Shown piece by piece: positions 1-6,479 of a DNA stretch of 21,097 nucleotides. This DNA is from Clostridia bacterium (GTDB lineage Bacteria; Bacillota; Clostridia; Christensenellales; Aristaeellaceae), in contig JAFZRB010000253.1 of NCBI GenBank assembly GCA_017620115.1, forward strand, positions 1 to 21,097, in the 5' to 3' direction. How positions within the stretch are numbered: position 1 is the first letter of the stretch; each line of letters opens with the position of its first letter. A program made the translations under genes and the position numbers. The notes beneath the pieces were generated by a model that worked only from the letters and a program-made list of their open reading frames with translations, did not search any database and was not told the DNA's origin.

Positions 1-69
1 CCCCGAAAGAATTCCCCGATCATATACCTGATAGGCCTAAGCATTCCGCTTCGGCAGTATCAGCAGCGA

Positions 70-144
70 TCCTCAGTAGCTCAATGGCAGAGCACTCGGC
101 TGTTAACCGAGTTGTTGTAGGTTCGAGCCCTACCTGGGGAGCCA
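70..144 (+). tRNA. tRNA-Asn (anticodon GTT)
   Basis: A complete cloverleaf can be folded. The acceptor stem TCCTCAG pairs with CTGGGGA with one wobble. The anticodon stem CTCGG/CCGAG encloses the loop CTGTTAA, and the T arm is GTAGG-TTCGAGC-CCTAC. The anticodon GTT lies at 102-104 and reads asparagine codons. The discriminator base is G and the CCA end is encoded (142-144). A rho-independent terminator follows directly. Only 69 bases precede the tRNA and no convincing promoter is visible in them, so it may belong to a longer tRNA transcript starting outside the window. Confidence 0.97.
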
Positions 145-146
145 CC

Positions 147-176
147 ACTCCGCACAGCCTTGCGCGGAGTTTTTTG
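147..176 (+). terminator. Rho-independent terminator of tRNA-Asn
   Basis: The arms ACTCCGC (147-153) and GCGGAGT (164-170) form a perfect 7-bp stem with a 10-base loop, followed at once by six T residues (171-176). It starts two bases after the tRNA CCA end. Confidence 0.9.
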
Positions 177-207
177 TTACTCTCAAACAAAACGAAAAAC
201 CGCAGCA

Positions 208-247
208 AAGGGGCCGCCTTGCAAATTGTGAGGCAGCCCCTTCTTTT
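208..247. terminator. Bidirectional terminator-like hairpin
   Basis: AAGGGGCCGCCT (208-219) pairs with AGGCAGCCCCTT (231-242) as a 12-bp stem with one mismatch (a G-T wobble when read on the minus strand) and an 11-base loop. On the plus strand a TTCTTTT tract follows; on the minus strand TTTTT appears eight bases after the stem. It lies between the plus-strand tRNA and the minus-strand hppA remnant, where a shared terminator for convergent transcripts is expected. Confidence 0.65.
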
Positions 248-385
248 GATGCTTGGTTCGATGCTGATCCCAATGGTTGCGCAGGCGACTTTTCCGCCCT
301 GGCCTTTCTTCACTGTGGCCGTTCAACGCGGCGCGGCCACCGTTTTCAGCCGCCGTTCTGAGAAAAACCTGGCGATGCCATTCCG

Positions 386-535
386 TCAGCGGATCAGCGT
401 GAAGTTCCTGAACACCGCCACGAGCGTGTTGGCAACGGTGGACATCGTCTTGATGAAGATATCCAGCGGCACGCTCACGACGTCCTTGCGGGTATCGCCC
501 ATGGTGTCGCCGGTCACGGCCGATTTGGGCTGCCC
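386..535 (-). pseudogene. hppA remnant (C-terminal end of a membrane-bound pyrophosphatase)
   Basis: Translation of the minus strand gives a segment of about 50 codons with SAVTGDTMGDTRKD, then LDIFIKTMSTVANTL, then a stop at 386-388. The spacing GDT-x-GD-xx-KD followed by an IK-M segment is the pattern of the last cytoplasmic loop and final helix of membrane-integral H+/Na+-translocating pyrophosphatases. Those proteins are about 650-800 residues with some 16 helices, so over 90% of the gene is missing. The frame upstream does not resemble the family and runs into the TAA stop of the GH4 gene (575-577), which is in the same frame. The remnant has no credible start or ribosome binding site. 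I read it as the 3' scar of a chromosomal hppA gene whose 5' part was replaced or deleted. The assignment rests on motif recognition only. Confidence 0.62.
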
Positions 536-574
536 AACCTCCGTTGTCCTGCGGGACGGACGCATCCTCACAGG

Positions 575-1903
575 TTATATGCGTTTGCTGAATTGCGGCA
601 GCCAGGGCTTGCTGAATGCGAACAGATCGTCCACCAGGGCGCGAATCTCGCCCAGATCGAGGGCGGCGGCGGTGATGGGATCGTAGCAGGCCGCCTGATA
701 GATCAGCTCGGGGTCGCCCTCGAAGCTGGCGCGCACGGCCATTTCCTCCAGCTGGCTGCTGAGCGACATGAGCGGCAGCACGGCGTCGGGAATGCGGCCC
801 ACGCGCATGGGCTGCAAGCCGTCGCGGCTGGCCAGCACGGGCACCTCCACGCACGCGCCCCAGGGCAGGTTGTCGATGAGGCCGAAGTTGCGCACGTTGC
901 CGTTGAACTTGTACATCTCGCCGTCGCCCACCATGGCGTTGAAGATGCGGGAGGCGTATTCGTTGCCGCGTTGCAAATATACCGGCTCCGTGAGGAATTT
1001 CTCAAGGTCGCTCTCATAGGTGCGGGCGCGCTCTTCCCGCACTTCAATGGTGAAATTGGTGCGGCCGGTATTCCAGCTCGTGCCGCGATAGCAGTACTTT
1101 TCCAGCGTGTCGGGCCGCTTGCGGAACCAGGGCGAGTACTCGGAGAAGTGGCCGCTGGACTCGGTGACGTAATAGCCGAAAGCGCGGAACACCTCGTTGC
1201 GCACGATGTCGGCTTCGTAGATACCGGGGTCCGAGAACGTGCGCCAGCGCAGCTCGGGGTAGAGATCCTGCCCTTCGCGCTCCAGTTTGAGGTAGTAGGC
1301 CATGTGGTTGATGCCGGCGCACAGATAGCTGATCTCGTCCTCAGGCACGTCCAGGATCTTCGCGAATTTCGCTATGCCGCCCTGCACGCTGTGGCACAGG
1401 CCGGTGGTGACGATCTCCGGCGCGGCCTCCTGCATGGCCCGGCACAGCATGGCCATGGGGTTGGTGTAGTTGAGGAACACCGCGCCGGGGCAGTATCGGC
1501 GGATGTCGGCGAGGATATCCAGCATCACAGGCACGGTGCGCAGGAAGCGGAAGATGCCGGCCACGTTGCGCGTATCGCCCACATTGACGCTCACGCCGTG
1601 TTCCAGGCAGATTTCCAGGTCGCGGCGGAATACCGAGAGCGGCTGGGCCATGAGCATGCTCACAACGCCGTCCGCGCCGGGCAGAACCTCGGTTCGATCC
1701 GTCGTTGCGATGAGCTTCGCCGGATAATGTCCCTCGTCGATGATGCGCTGAATCGCCCTGCGCGCGTTCTCCAGCCCCTCGGGATCGATGTCCACCAGGG
1801 CCAGCGTGCAGTCCGCGAAGGCGGGAAAGGTGAGAATATCGCGGGCCAGGCTGCGGGAAAAATTGTAACTGCCCGCGCCGATGAATACAAACTTTTTGCT
1901 CAT
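575..1903 (-). CDS. GH4 family NAD-dependent glycosidase (alpha-galactosidase/alpha-glucosidase type)
   Basis: 442-residue cytoplasmic enzyme of glycoside hydrolase family 4, close to the usual 440-480 residues. GH4 enzymes cleave glycosides by NAD+-dependent oxidation at C3, elimination and rehydration, with a divalent metal. Visible motifs are the Rossmann GAGSYNFS (residues 9-16), D38 at the end of strand 2, NYTNPM (145-150), the metal-site GLCHS (168-172, with C170) and GINHM (197-201, with H200). The GHFSEYSPWFRK-type segment fits the MelA/AglA branch, but alpha-galactosidase versus alpha-glucosidase or glucuronidase cannot be settled by eye. The start at 1903 is chosen because AGAAGGAGGT (1911-1920) sits seven bases upstream; an ATG nine codons earlier has no such site. 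It is last in a minus-strand run, 128 bp after the FliB-like gene, with no promoter visible between. Confidence 0.9.
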   Translation of the reverse strand: MSKKFVFIGAGSYNFSRSLARDILTFPAFADCTLALVDIDPEGLENARRAIQRIIDEGHYPAKLIATTDRTEVLPGADGVVSMLMAQPLSVFRRDLEICLEHGVSVNVGDTRNVAGIFRFLRTVPVMLDILADIRRYCPGAVFLNYTNPMAMLCRAMQEAAPEIVTTGLCHSVQGGIAKFAKILDVPEDEISYLCAGINHMAYYLKLEREGQDLYPELRWRTFSDPGIYEADIVRNEVFRAFGYYVTESSGHFSEYSPWFRKRPDTLEKYCYRGTSWNTGRTNFTIEVREERARTYESDLEKFLTEPVYLQRGNEYASRIFNAMVGDGEMYKFNGNVRNFGLIDNLPWGACVEVPVLASRDGLQPMRVGRIPDAVLPLMSLSSQLEEMAVRASFEGDPELIYQAACYDPITAAALDLGEIRALVDDLFAFSKPWLPQFSKRI

Positions 1904-1926
1904 ATCGAAAACCTCCTTCTGTTTGC

Positions 1927-1965
1927 GCATCTGCCGCCGCGTCTCCCATTACTCTCGGCGGATGC
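1927..1965 (-). promoter_or_regulatory. Hairpin upstream of the GH4 ribosome binding site
   Basis: On the plus strand GCAT-(CTG)-CCGCCG (1927-1939) pairs with CGGCGG-ATGC (1956-1965), giving a 10-bp stem with a three-base bulge and a 16-base loop. In the minus-strand transcript it ends a few bases before the GH4 Shine-Dalgarno. It could be an mRNA-stability element, a weak intercistronic terminator or an operator; the sequence does not decide. Confidence 0.3.
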
Positions 1966-2031
1966 GTTTGATTCTCTCCCGGCAAGCTGCGGCCGTCCTT
2001 CGCGTTGGTGATGGGAACGCGCGCCGTAGAA

Positions 2032-2763
2032 TCATTCCGCGTCGTTTTCCCCCGCGATCCATTGTTCAAGCGCTTCATCATCGTATTCGACTCTGTCGGA
2101 GAAGACCCGCGCCCGTTCGATGAGCGCGGCGAGGTCGCCGTCCGTCCAGCCGTCGACGATCGCCGCAAAGGCGCGCCGGATGAAGTCGACGCGTTCTTCC
2201 AGGCGTCCGTCATACAGGGCGTCGGGCAGATGACGGAAAATCAGCGTCTCCAGAAGACGGGCTCGCGGGCCTTCTTCCCGGATGGAGGCGATCCATTTTT
2301 CCCGCAGGGCAAAGAGATACCGCTCGTCCTCCGTCGGCGACTCGGCCTCGTTTCCCTCCAGGCGGATCAGGCGCAGCGGCCGCGGCCAGGCGAGGATCAG
2401 GCGCGCCGCCTCCTCGCACACAAGGCCGAGGCCAATCTCCACCCGGCTGGAATAATAGTTCCTGAACCGCGGGTGGTCTCTGCAGATCTGGCAGAGCGCG
2501 TCTTCTCCCTCGCGCAGGATCAGCTCGCACAGGTTGTCCCGATTGAGCAGCGGGCAGCGTTCGTCTTCCGTCAGGATAAAATGCGGCGTATCTCCCAGCC
2601 CGATGCCCTGCCGCACGCGCTCGCCGAAAGCGCCGGGTAGACGCTCATAGCGCGCGAGGCTCTCCGCGTCAATGTCGATCTCCCAGCCCGCGCAGCAGGT
2701 ATGGCGGCACCGCGACGCGACGCAGTGAAAGGCCGGATAGTACTCCGGCGCATAGACATTCAT
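2032..2763 (-). CDS. FliB-like cysteine-cluster protein (flagellin lysine-N-methylase family)
   Basis: 243-residue protein resembling the FliB flagellin lysine-N-methylase family. The N-terminus carries C14-x4-C19-x3-C23-C24-AGW, followed by C70-P, C79, C91-x2-C94 and C116, with the typical CPLL and CRDHPRFRNYY contexts. Such cysteines suggest a bound metal or Fe-S centre. Family members are commonly nearer 380-400 residues, so this looks like a short version lacking most of the C-terminal half, although its frame is intact. The start at 2763 has AAGGAG (2771-2776) seven bases upstream; a TTG six codons earlier is less likely. No flagellar gene occurs in the window, so a flagellin substrate is not supported by context and the real target is unknown. 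It sits 57 bp after the MATE gene and may be cotranscribed. Confidence 0.75.
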   Translation of the reverse strand: MNVYAPEYYPAFHCVASRCRHTCCAGWEIDIDAESLARYERLPGAFGERVRQGIGLGDTPHFILTEDERCPLLNRDNLCELILREGEDALCQICRDHPRFRNYYSSRVEIGLGLVCEEAARLILAWPRPLRLIRLEGNEAESPTEDERYLFALREKWIASIREEGPRARLLETLIFRHLPDALYDGRLEERVDFIRRAFAAIVDGWTDGDLAALIERARVFSDRVEYDDEALEQWIAGENDAE

Positions 2764-2820
2764 TTCCTGTCTCCTTCTCAACGATAAAATACTGCGGGCC
2801 TGACGGGATCCGCCGTTCTC

Positions 2821-4191
2821 CTATCCGTCTGCGTGGGAGCGTTCGAATTTCTGCACGGCCCGTTTCCATCCGCCGCAGTAGTAGTAGAAAGCGATCGCGG
2901 CCGAACGCAGGAAGGAGGCGATCAGCAGCGCCAGGAAGATCCCGTGCCAGTCGACGGTGCGCACGCCCAGAAGCCACGCCAGCGGGATCCGTGAAAACGC
3001 GCCGAACTGTGCCGTGATCATGGGAACGACGGATTTCCCGGCTCCGCGCATGGCGTTGACCAGGCAGCGGTCCGTTCCGTGAAACAGGCATTGAAAGGAC
3101 ATGATCAGGATGCCGTCCGCCGCGATGGAAGCCGCCGTCGCGTCGGCGGTAAAAACGCGCGGGAAGAAGCCGCGCAGCCCGATGAGGAGAGCGCACATGC
3201 CCACGCCCAGCACGGTCAGCGACAGGATGCTGGCATTGACGCCCCTGCGGATCCGCTCCATCCGGAAGCGCCCCATGTTCTGGCCCACAAAGGTGCACAG
3301 CGCGGTGGAGAGCGCGATCACCGGGATGTTTATCATGTCGTCCACCTTGGTGACGATGCTGTTGGCGGCGATAAAGGACGGCCCGAAGAAATTCACGGAG
3401 GACTGGACGCACAGCGCGGCGATGGAATTGCCGACATTCTGGATGGCGGCGGGCAGCCCGATTCCGATGATCCGACCGGCTTCCTTCCGGTCCGGCTTCA
3501 GCGTTTTCAGGCTGACCCTGACGCCGTATCCGCCCTTGTTCAGGCGCAGCAGTATGCCGATCCCGGAAACCAGCTGCGCGGCCGCCGTCGCCGCGGCGAC
3601 GCCAGCCACACCCCAGCCGAGGACCAGAACCGCCAGGAGATTCAGCATGATGTTCAGAAAGCTGCAGATCAGCAGGAAATAGAAGGGCCAGCCTGAATCT
3701 CCCATGCCGCGCAGCGCTCCGCTCCCCATCTGATAAACCATATTGCCGGTCGTCCCCAGATAGACGATGATCAGATAGGCGCGGGAATCGGCGAAAATCG
3801 TTTCCGGCGTGCCCAGAAGAACCAGCAGAGGCCGCGCCACGGCCAGCCCCACGGCGGTGATGAACAGGGAACAGGCCAGCGTGAGGCAGGCGATCGTGGA
3901 GACAGCCTTCTGCAGGGCGTCCATATCTCCCGCGCCCATCCGCTGGGCGATGACCACGCCCGAGCCGGCGGACAGGCCGATCATGAACAGATTGATCAGG
4001 CTCATCACGGGGCTGCCGGCCGATACGGCGGCAAGGGCATCGGCGCCGATGAAGCGGCCGACGATCACCGAATCCGCGACGTTATACAGCTGGGTCACGA
4101 TGGTTCCCAAAAGGATCGGCACGGCAAAGCGCAGAAGGTTGCCCACGATCGGCCCTTCCGTCAGATCGATCCGATGGTTTCCTGCCGCCAT
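2821..4191 (-). CDS. MATE family multidrug/metabolite exporter
   Basis: 456-residue integral membrane protein with about twelve hydrophobic helices in two homologous halves, the normal size for MATE transporters. These export cationic drugs or metabolites in exchange for Na+ or H+. Diagnostic segments are DLTEGPIVGNLLRFAVPIL at the N-terminus, VDSVIVGRF-like in helix 1 (here ADSVIVGRFIGADALAAVSA), and the paired loop motifs GALRGMGDS and NAMRGAGKS at the ends of the two halves. The DLTEGPI start is typical of the clostridial DinF/NorM-like branch. The ATG at 4191 has only a distant AGGAAGG about twelve bases upstream, so translation may be modest. The gene lies 115 bp after the MoaF-like gene, separated by two hairpins, and no promoter is evident there, so read-through from 5290-5319 is likely. 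Substrate unknown. Confidence 0.93.
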   Translation of the reverse strand: MAAGNHRIDLTEGPIVGNLLRFAVPILLGTIVTQLYNVADSVIVGRFIGADALAAVSAGSPVMSLINLFMIGLSAGSGVVIAQRMGAGDMDALQKAVSTIACLTLACSLFITAVGLAVARPLLVLLGTPETIFADSRAYLIIVYLGTTGNMVYQMGSGALRGMGDSGWPFYFLLICSFLNIMLNLLAVLVLGWGVAGVAAATAAAQLVSGIGILLRLNKGGYGVRVSLKTLKPDRKEAGRIIGIGLPAAIQNVGNSIAALCVQSSVNFFGPSFIAANSIVTKVDDMINIPVIALSTALCTFVGQNMGRFRMERIRRGVNASILSLTVLGVGMCALLIGLRGFFPRVFTADATAASIAADGILIMSFQCLFHGTDRCLVNAMRGAGKSVVPMITAQFGAFSRIPLAWLLGVRTVDWHGIFLALLIASFLRSAAIAFYYYCGGWKRAVQKFERSHADG

Positions 4192-4241
4192 AACGATACA
4201 CAGCCTTCCTGCGAAAAGCGCCGGAGAAATGATGGAACGCG

Positions 4242-4291
4242 GGAAGCCTCATGGAGTTTGCGCGGCTTCCTGGCCGGCAGCCCGGCTGCCG
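4242..4291 (-). other. Two tandem hairpins between the MoaF-like and MATE genes
   Basis: Stem one: CGGCAGC (4275-4281) and GCTGCCG (4285-4291), a perfect 7-bp stem with a three-base loop. Stem two: GGAAGCC (4242-4248) and GGCTTCC (4264-4270), a perfect 7-bp stem with a 15-base loop. Neither is followed by a T run on the minus strand, so they are not classic terminators. They may partially terminate or protect the mRNA between the cistrons. Confidence 0.4.
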
Positions 4292-4306
4292 ATGAAAAGA
4301 ATACGC

Positions 4307-5245
4307 TTACGGAATCTTCCAGTGGATCGAGGGCATGGCGTGGAACTTGGACCAGTCGTAGGGACTCTCGGCGGTGTCGAGCGGGTCGCCCGCCTCGTTT
4401 TCCTCGCCGTAGGCGGTGCACAGATAGTATTCGCCCGCGCTGAAGCTCAGACCGTAATCCACCAGCCGTTCGATGTTCTGAAGCAGCAGGATGCCGCCTC
4501 CGCCGTAATCGTGGTTCGGGGCCCGTCGCGTCATGTTCTCCTCGACGAAACAGAACAGGTTGAGGCTGTCCTTGATCCAGATATGGAAACACTCTTCTTC
4601 GTAGAAAGGATAGAACGTTTTGCGCTCGCTGTAGCGGCGCAGCGTTTCCTCCGCCTCCGCGCGGACCGCCGGATCGTCCGAGGAAAGCCTGTCTTTGAGG
4701 CGGTCGCGCAACGCTTCCCGGCTGTCGTCGACGCCGGTGCTCGCGCGGCAGGTGATCGCGTCGTGGTAGATGTGCTGGATGGCGAAGCCGGGGTTGTAGT
4801 GCCAGAAGATGTGCCCGCCCACCATGCGGCGGCTCAGATGATGGCGGATCGACGGCAGTTCGCGGCCGGGCATCTTGATCGCGCCGAAGAAGGGCGTCAC
4901 CCGGATCAGGATGGGGTATTCGGGATCGAAACCTTCCTCCATCAGGACGAATGTGACGAGCCGCTGTTCGGTATCCAGAATCCATGTATGGTTGATCTTC
5001 CCCTCGCCTGCGGCGGGCATGATGTGCACGAAATAGGTCGTCTCATCTCCCTTGAGGCATTCGTAGGATTCCCAGACGTAGCTCCGGCCTTTTTCGGCGA
5101 TCTGGATGTTCTCTCCATCCAGAAAATGGAGGGAGTATTCCTTGCCCCCGTCCATGACGACGTGGAAATGCCTGCCGGCCAGTTCGTAGCACAGCGGCGC
5201 GCGGTACTGGCTCAGGCCGATGAATTTCCGATTGATCGGGCCCAT
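4307..5245 (-). CDS. MoaF-like two-domain protein (molybdenum cofactor biosynthesis F family)
   Basis: 312-residue soluble protein. The first half (about residues 1-145) carries YSLHFLDGENIQI, then SYVWESYECL, a FVHIM strand and HTWILDTEQRLVTFVL, the strand order of the MoaF N-terminal domain. The second half (about 150-312) has MVGGHIFWHYNPGFAIQHIY and then ILLLQNIERLVDYG, matching the C-terminal MoaF pattern (GKxFxWRYSP, YEHIYL, DLERM). Both halves look like lipocalin-type beta barrels. The biochemical role of MoaF is poorly defined, and no molybdenum cofactor or molybdoenzyme gene is in the window, so a Moco role should not be assumed. The start at 5245 has AAAGGA (5254-5259) eight bases upstream; an in-frame ATG 15 codons earlier lacks a site. 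The gene is transcribed from a consensus promoter divergent from the nitrilase-family gene. Confidence 0.72.
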   Translation of the reverse strand: MGPINRKFIGLSQYRAPLCYELAGRHFHVVMDGGKEYSLHFLDGENIQIAEKGRSYVWESYECLKGDETTYFVHIMPAAGEGKINHTWILDTEQRLVTFVLMEEGFDPEYPILIRVTPFFGAIKMPGRELPSIRHHLSRRMVGGHIFWHYNPGFAIQHIYHDAITCRASTGVDDSREALRDRLKDRLSSDDPAVRAEAEETLRRYSERKTFYPFYEEECFHIWIKDSLNLFCFVEENMTRRAPNHDYGGGGILLLQNIERLVDYGLSFSAGEYYLCTAYGEENEAGDPLDTAESPYDWSKFHAMPSIHWKIP

Positions 5246-5263
5246 GGTCAACATCCTTTCTTC

Positions 5264-5278
5264 GATGTATATCACATC
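5264..5278. promoter_or_regulatory. Possible operator palindrome in the MoaF-like gene leader
   Basis: GATGT (5264-5268) and ACATC (5274-5278) are inverted around a five-base centre. The element lies just downstream of the expected transcription start of the promoter at 5290-5319 and upstream of the ribosome binding site, where repressors often bind. The arms are only 5 bp, so chance is a real alternative. Confidence 0.25.
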
Positions 5279-5289
5279 ATGTCGGATCA

Positions 5290-5319
5290 ATTATAGGCGC
5301 TGACCTCCGCCTTTGTCAA
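5290..5319 (-). promoter_or_regulatory. Consensus sigma-A promoter for the MoaF-like gene and downstream minus-strand genes
   Basis: Read on the minus strand, TTGACA (5319-5314) and TATAAT (5295-5290) are both perfect hexamers with an 18-bp spacer. The predicted start near 5283 leaves a leader of about 38 bases before the ATG at 5245. Confidence 0.85.
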
Positions 5320-5353
5320 GACATGCCGCCGCTGAGATCGCGCCACGAAATCT

Positions 5354-5382
5354 TTGACACGGCGCTGATTCTGTGATACGAT
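5354..5382 (+). promoter_or_regulatory. Sigma-A promoter for the carbon-nitrogen hydrolase gene
   Basis: TTGACA (5354-5359) is followed after 17 bp by TACGAT (5377-5382), one mismatch from the -10 consensus. It lies about 40 bp upstream of the ATG at 5423 and is back to back with the minus-strand promoter at 5290-5319. Confidence 0.75.
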
Positions 5383-5422
5383 TGAAGCAGATCCAGACAT
5401 TTCATGAGCGGGAGGAAAAGCC

Positions 5423-6367
5423 ATGGGTAAAAAAGCGTTGATCGCGTCCTTTGGACTCAACGAAGATTTTCTGCGCGGCAAGACGCAGGAGGAGATCGTG
5501 CCGGTCATCGTGGACAAGATCGAATCGGTGCGCGGTTATGAGCCCGACCTGATCGTGCTGCCGGAGGCCTTCCTGAAAATCGGTGGCGACAGGCTCAATC
5601 CCCGCTGGCGCGGGATCACAAATGACATGCTGGGCGAATTGAAGCGGCTTGCCCGGGAGCTGAGCTGCTACATCGCCGCTCCTCTCTACGAGCCGTATCC
5701 GGGCAGCGATACGCTGCGTTATAACACCACCTTCCTGCTGGATCGCGCGGGCGAGGCGGTGGGGCGGTATCGCAAGGTGCACACGGTGTATGAAGAGTCC
5801 ACCGTGTCCATGGTGGTTCCGGGCTGCGACTATCCCGTGTTCGACACAGATTTTGGCCGCATCGGCTTTCAGACGTGTTTCGACATCGGCTGGCGCGACG
5901 GATGGAAGGCGTTGGCCGACAAGGGCGCGAAGCTGGTCGTATGGACAGCCGCGTATGATGGCGGCAACCTCCTCAACACTTACGCCGCGCACAATATGTA
6001 CTATGTCGTGTCCTCCGTGCGCACGGATCACGCGCAGATCATTGATCTCACCGGCCGCGCCATTGCCGAAGGCGCGCGCTGGAACGGCCTGGCCATGGCT
6101 CGCGTCGACCTGGAGACCCAGCTGTATCACATTGACCGCCAGTATCAGAAGATCGACGTCATCCGCAAGGCGCTGGGGTCGAAGGTCACCATTCGCGCTT
6201 ATTCGGAGGAAAACGTATTCACTGTGGAGTCGAATGACCCTGCATGGCCGATCGAGCGCATTGAACGTGAATTCGGCCTCATGAATTATAAGGACTATCA
6301 TGCCGAAGCCGCTCGTTTGCAGGAAGAATGGCGCGCGAAGTATCCCTCATTGCCCGGAGAAGGATAA
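5423..6367 (+). CDS. Carbon-nitrogen hydrolase (nitrilase superfamily amidase)
   Basis: 314-residue cytoplasmic enzyme of the nitrilase superfamily, which hydrolyses non-peptide C-N bonds such as amides, nitriles and carbamoyl groups through a cysteine acyl-enzyme. The Glu-Lys-Cys triad is visible: E48 in LIVLPEAF, K118 in GRYRKVH and C152 in GFQTCFDIGW. The usual WTAAYDGG and NMYYVVSSVR strands follow the catalytic cysteine. Length is normal for a single-domain member. GGGAGG (5410-5415) lies seven bases before the ATG. The substrate cannot be read from the sequence; aliphatic amidase, N-carbamoyl amino acid hydrolase and deaminated-glutathione-type activity are all possible. Its promoter is divergent from that of the MoaF-like gene, a shared regulatory arrangement that hints at a related role. 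Confidence 0.92.
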   Translation: MGKKALIASFGLNEDFLRGKTQEEIVPVIVDKIESVRGYEPDLIVLPEAFLKIGGDRLNPRWRGITNDMLGELKRLARELSCYIAAPLYEPYPGSDTLRYNTTFLLDRAGEAVGRYRKVHTVYEESTVSMVVPGCDYPVFDTDFGRIGFQTCFDIGWRDGWKALADKGAKLVVWTAAYDGGNLLNTYAAHNMYYVVSSVRTDHAQIIDLTGRAIAEGARWNGLAMARVDLETQLYHIDRQYQKIDVIRKALGSKVTIRAYSEENVFTVESNDPAWPIERIEREFGLMNYKDYHAEAARLQEEWRAKYPSLPGEG

Positions 6368-6479
6368 GCATTGATCGGGCGTGGCCGTCCGGACAAACGG
6401 TTTGGCCATAAAGGGCTCGAAGGGATCAAAATGGAAGGGTCGCGGAGCGGCTGCAATCGGATTGAGAGGGCCTGCAGAT

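Noticed and set aside
1..69. Promoter for tRNA-Asn
   Set aside because: No pair of -35 and -10 hexamers with acceptable spacing is present in the 69 bases available.
20..313. Minus-strand open frame containing a PQVGLEPTTTRLTAECS-like peptide
   Set aside because: This is the well-known spurious translation opposite a tRNA gene; it overlaps tRNA-Asn and its terminator and has no ribosome site.
70..574. Attachment site of an integrative element at tRNA-Asn
   Set aside because: No integrase gene and no second copy of the tRNA 3' end is visible in the window, so only the hppA scar supports a junction.
593..2011. 472-codon plus-strand open frame
   Set aside because: It lies opposite the GH4 gene and is rich in His, Ala and Gly with no family motif, an artefact of high-GC codon bias.
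3809..5296. 495-codon plus-strand open frame
   Set aside because: Spans the antisense of two well-supported genes and an intergenic hairpin region; no domain pattern.
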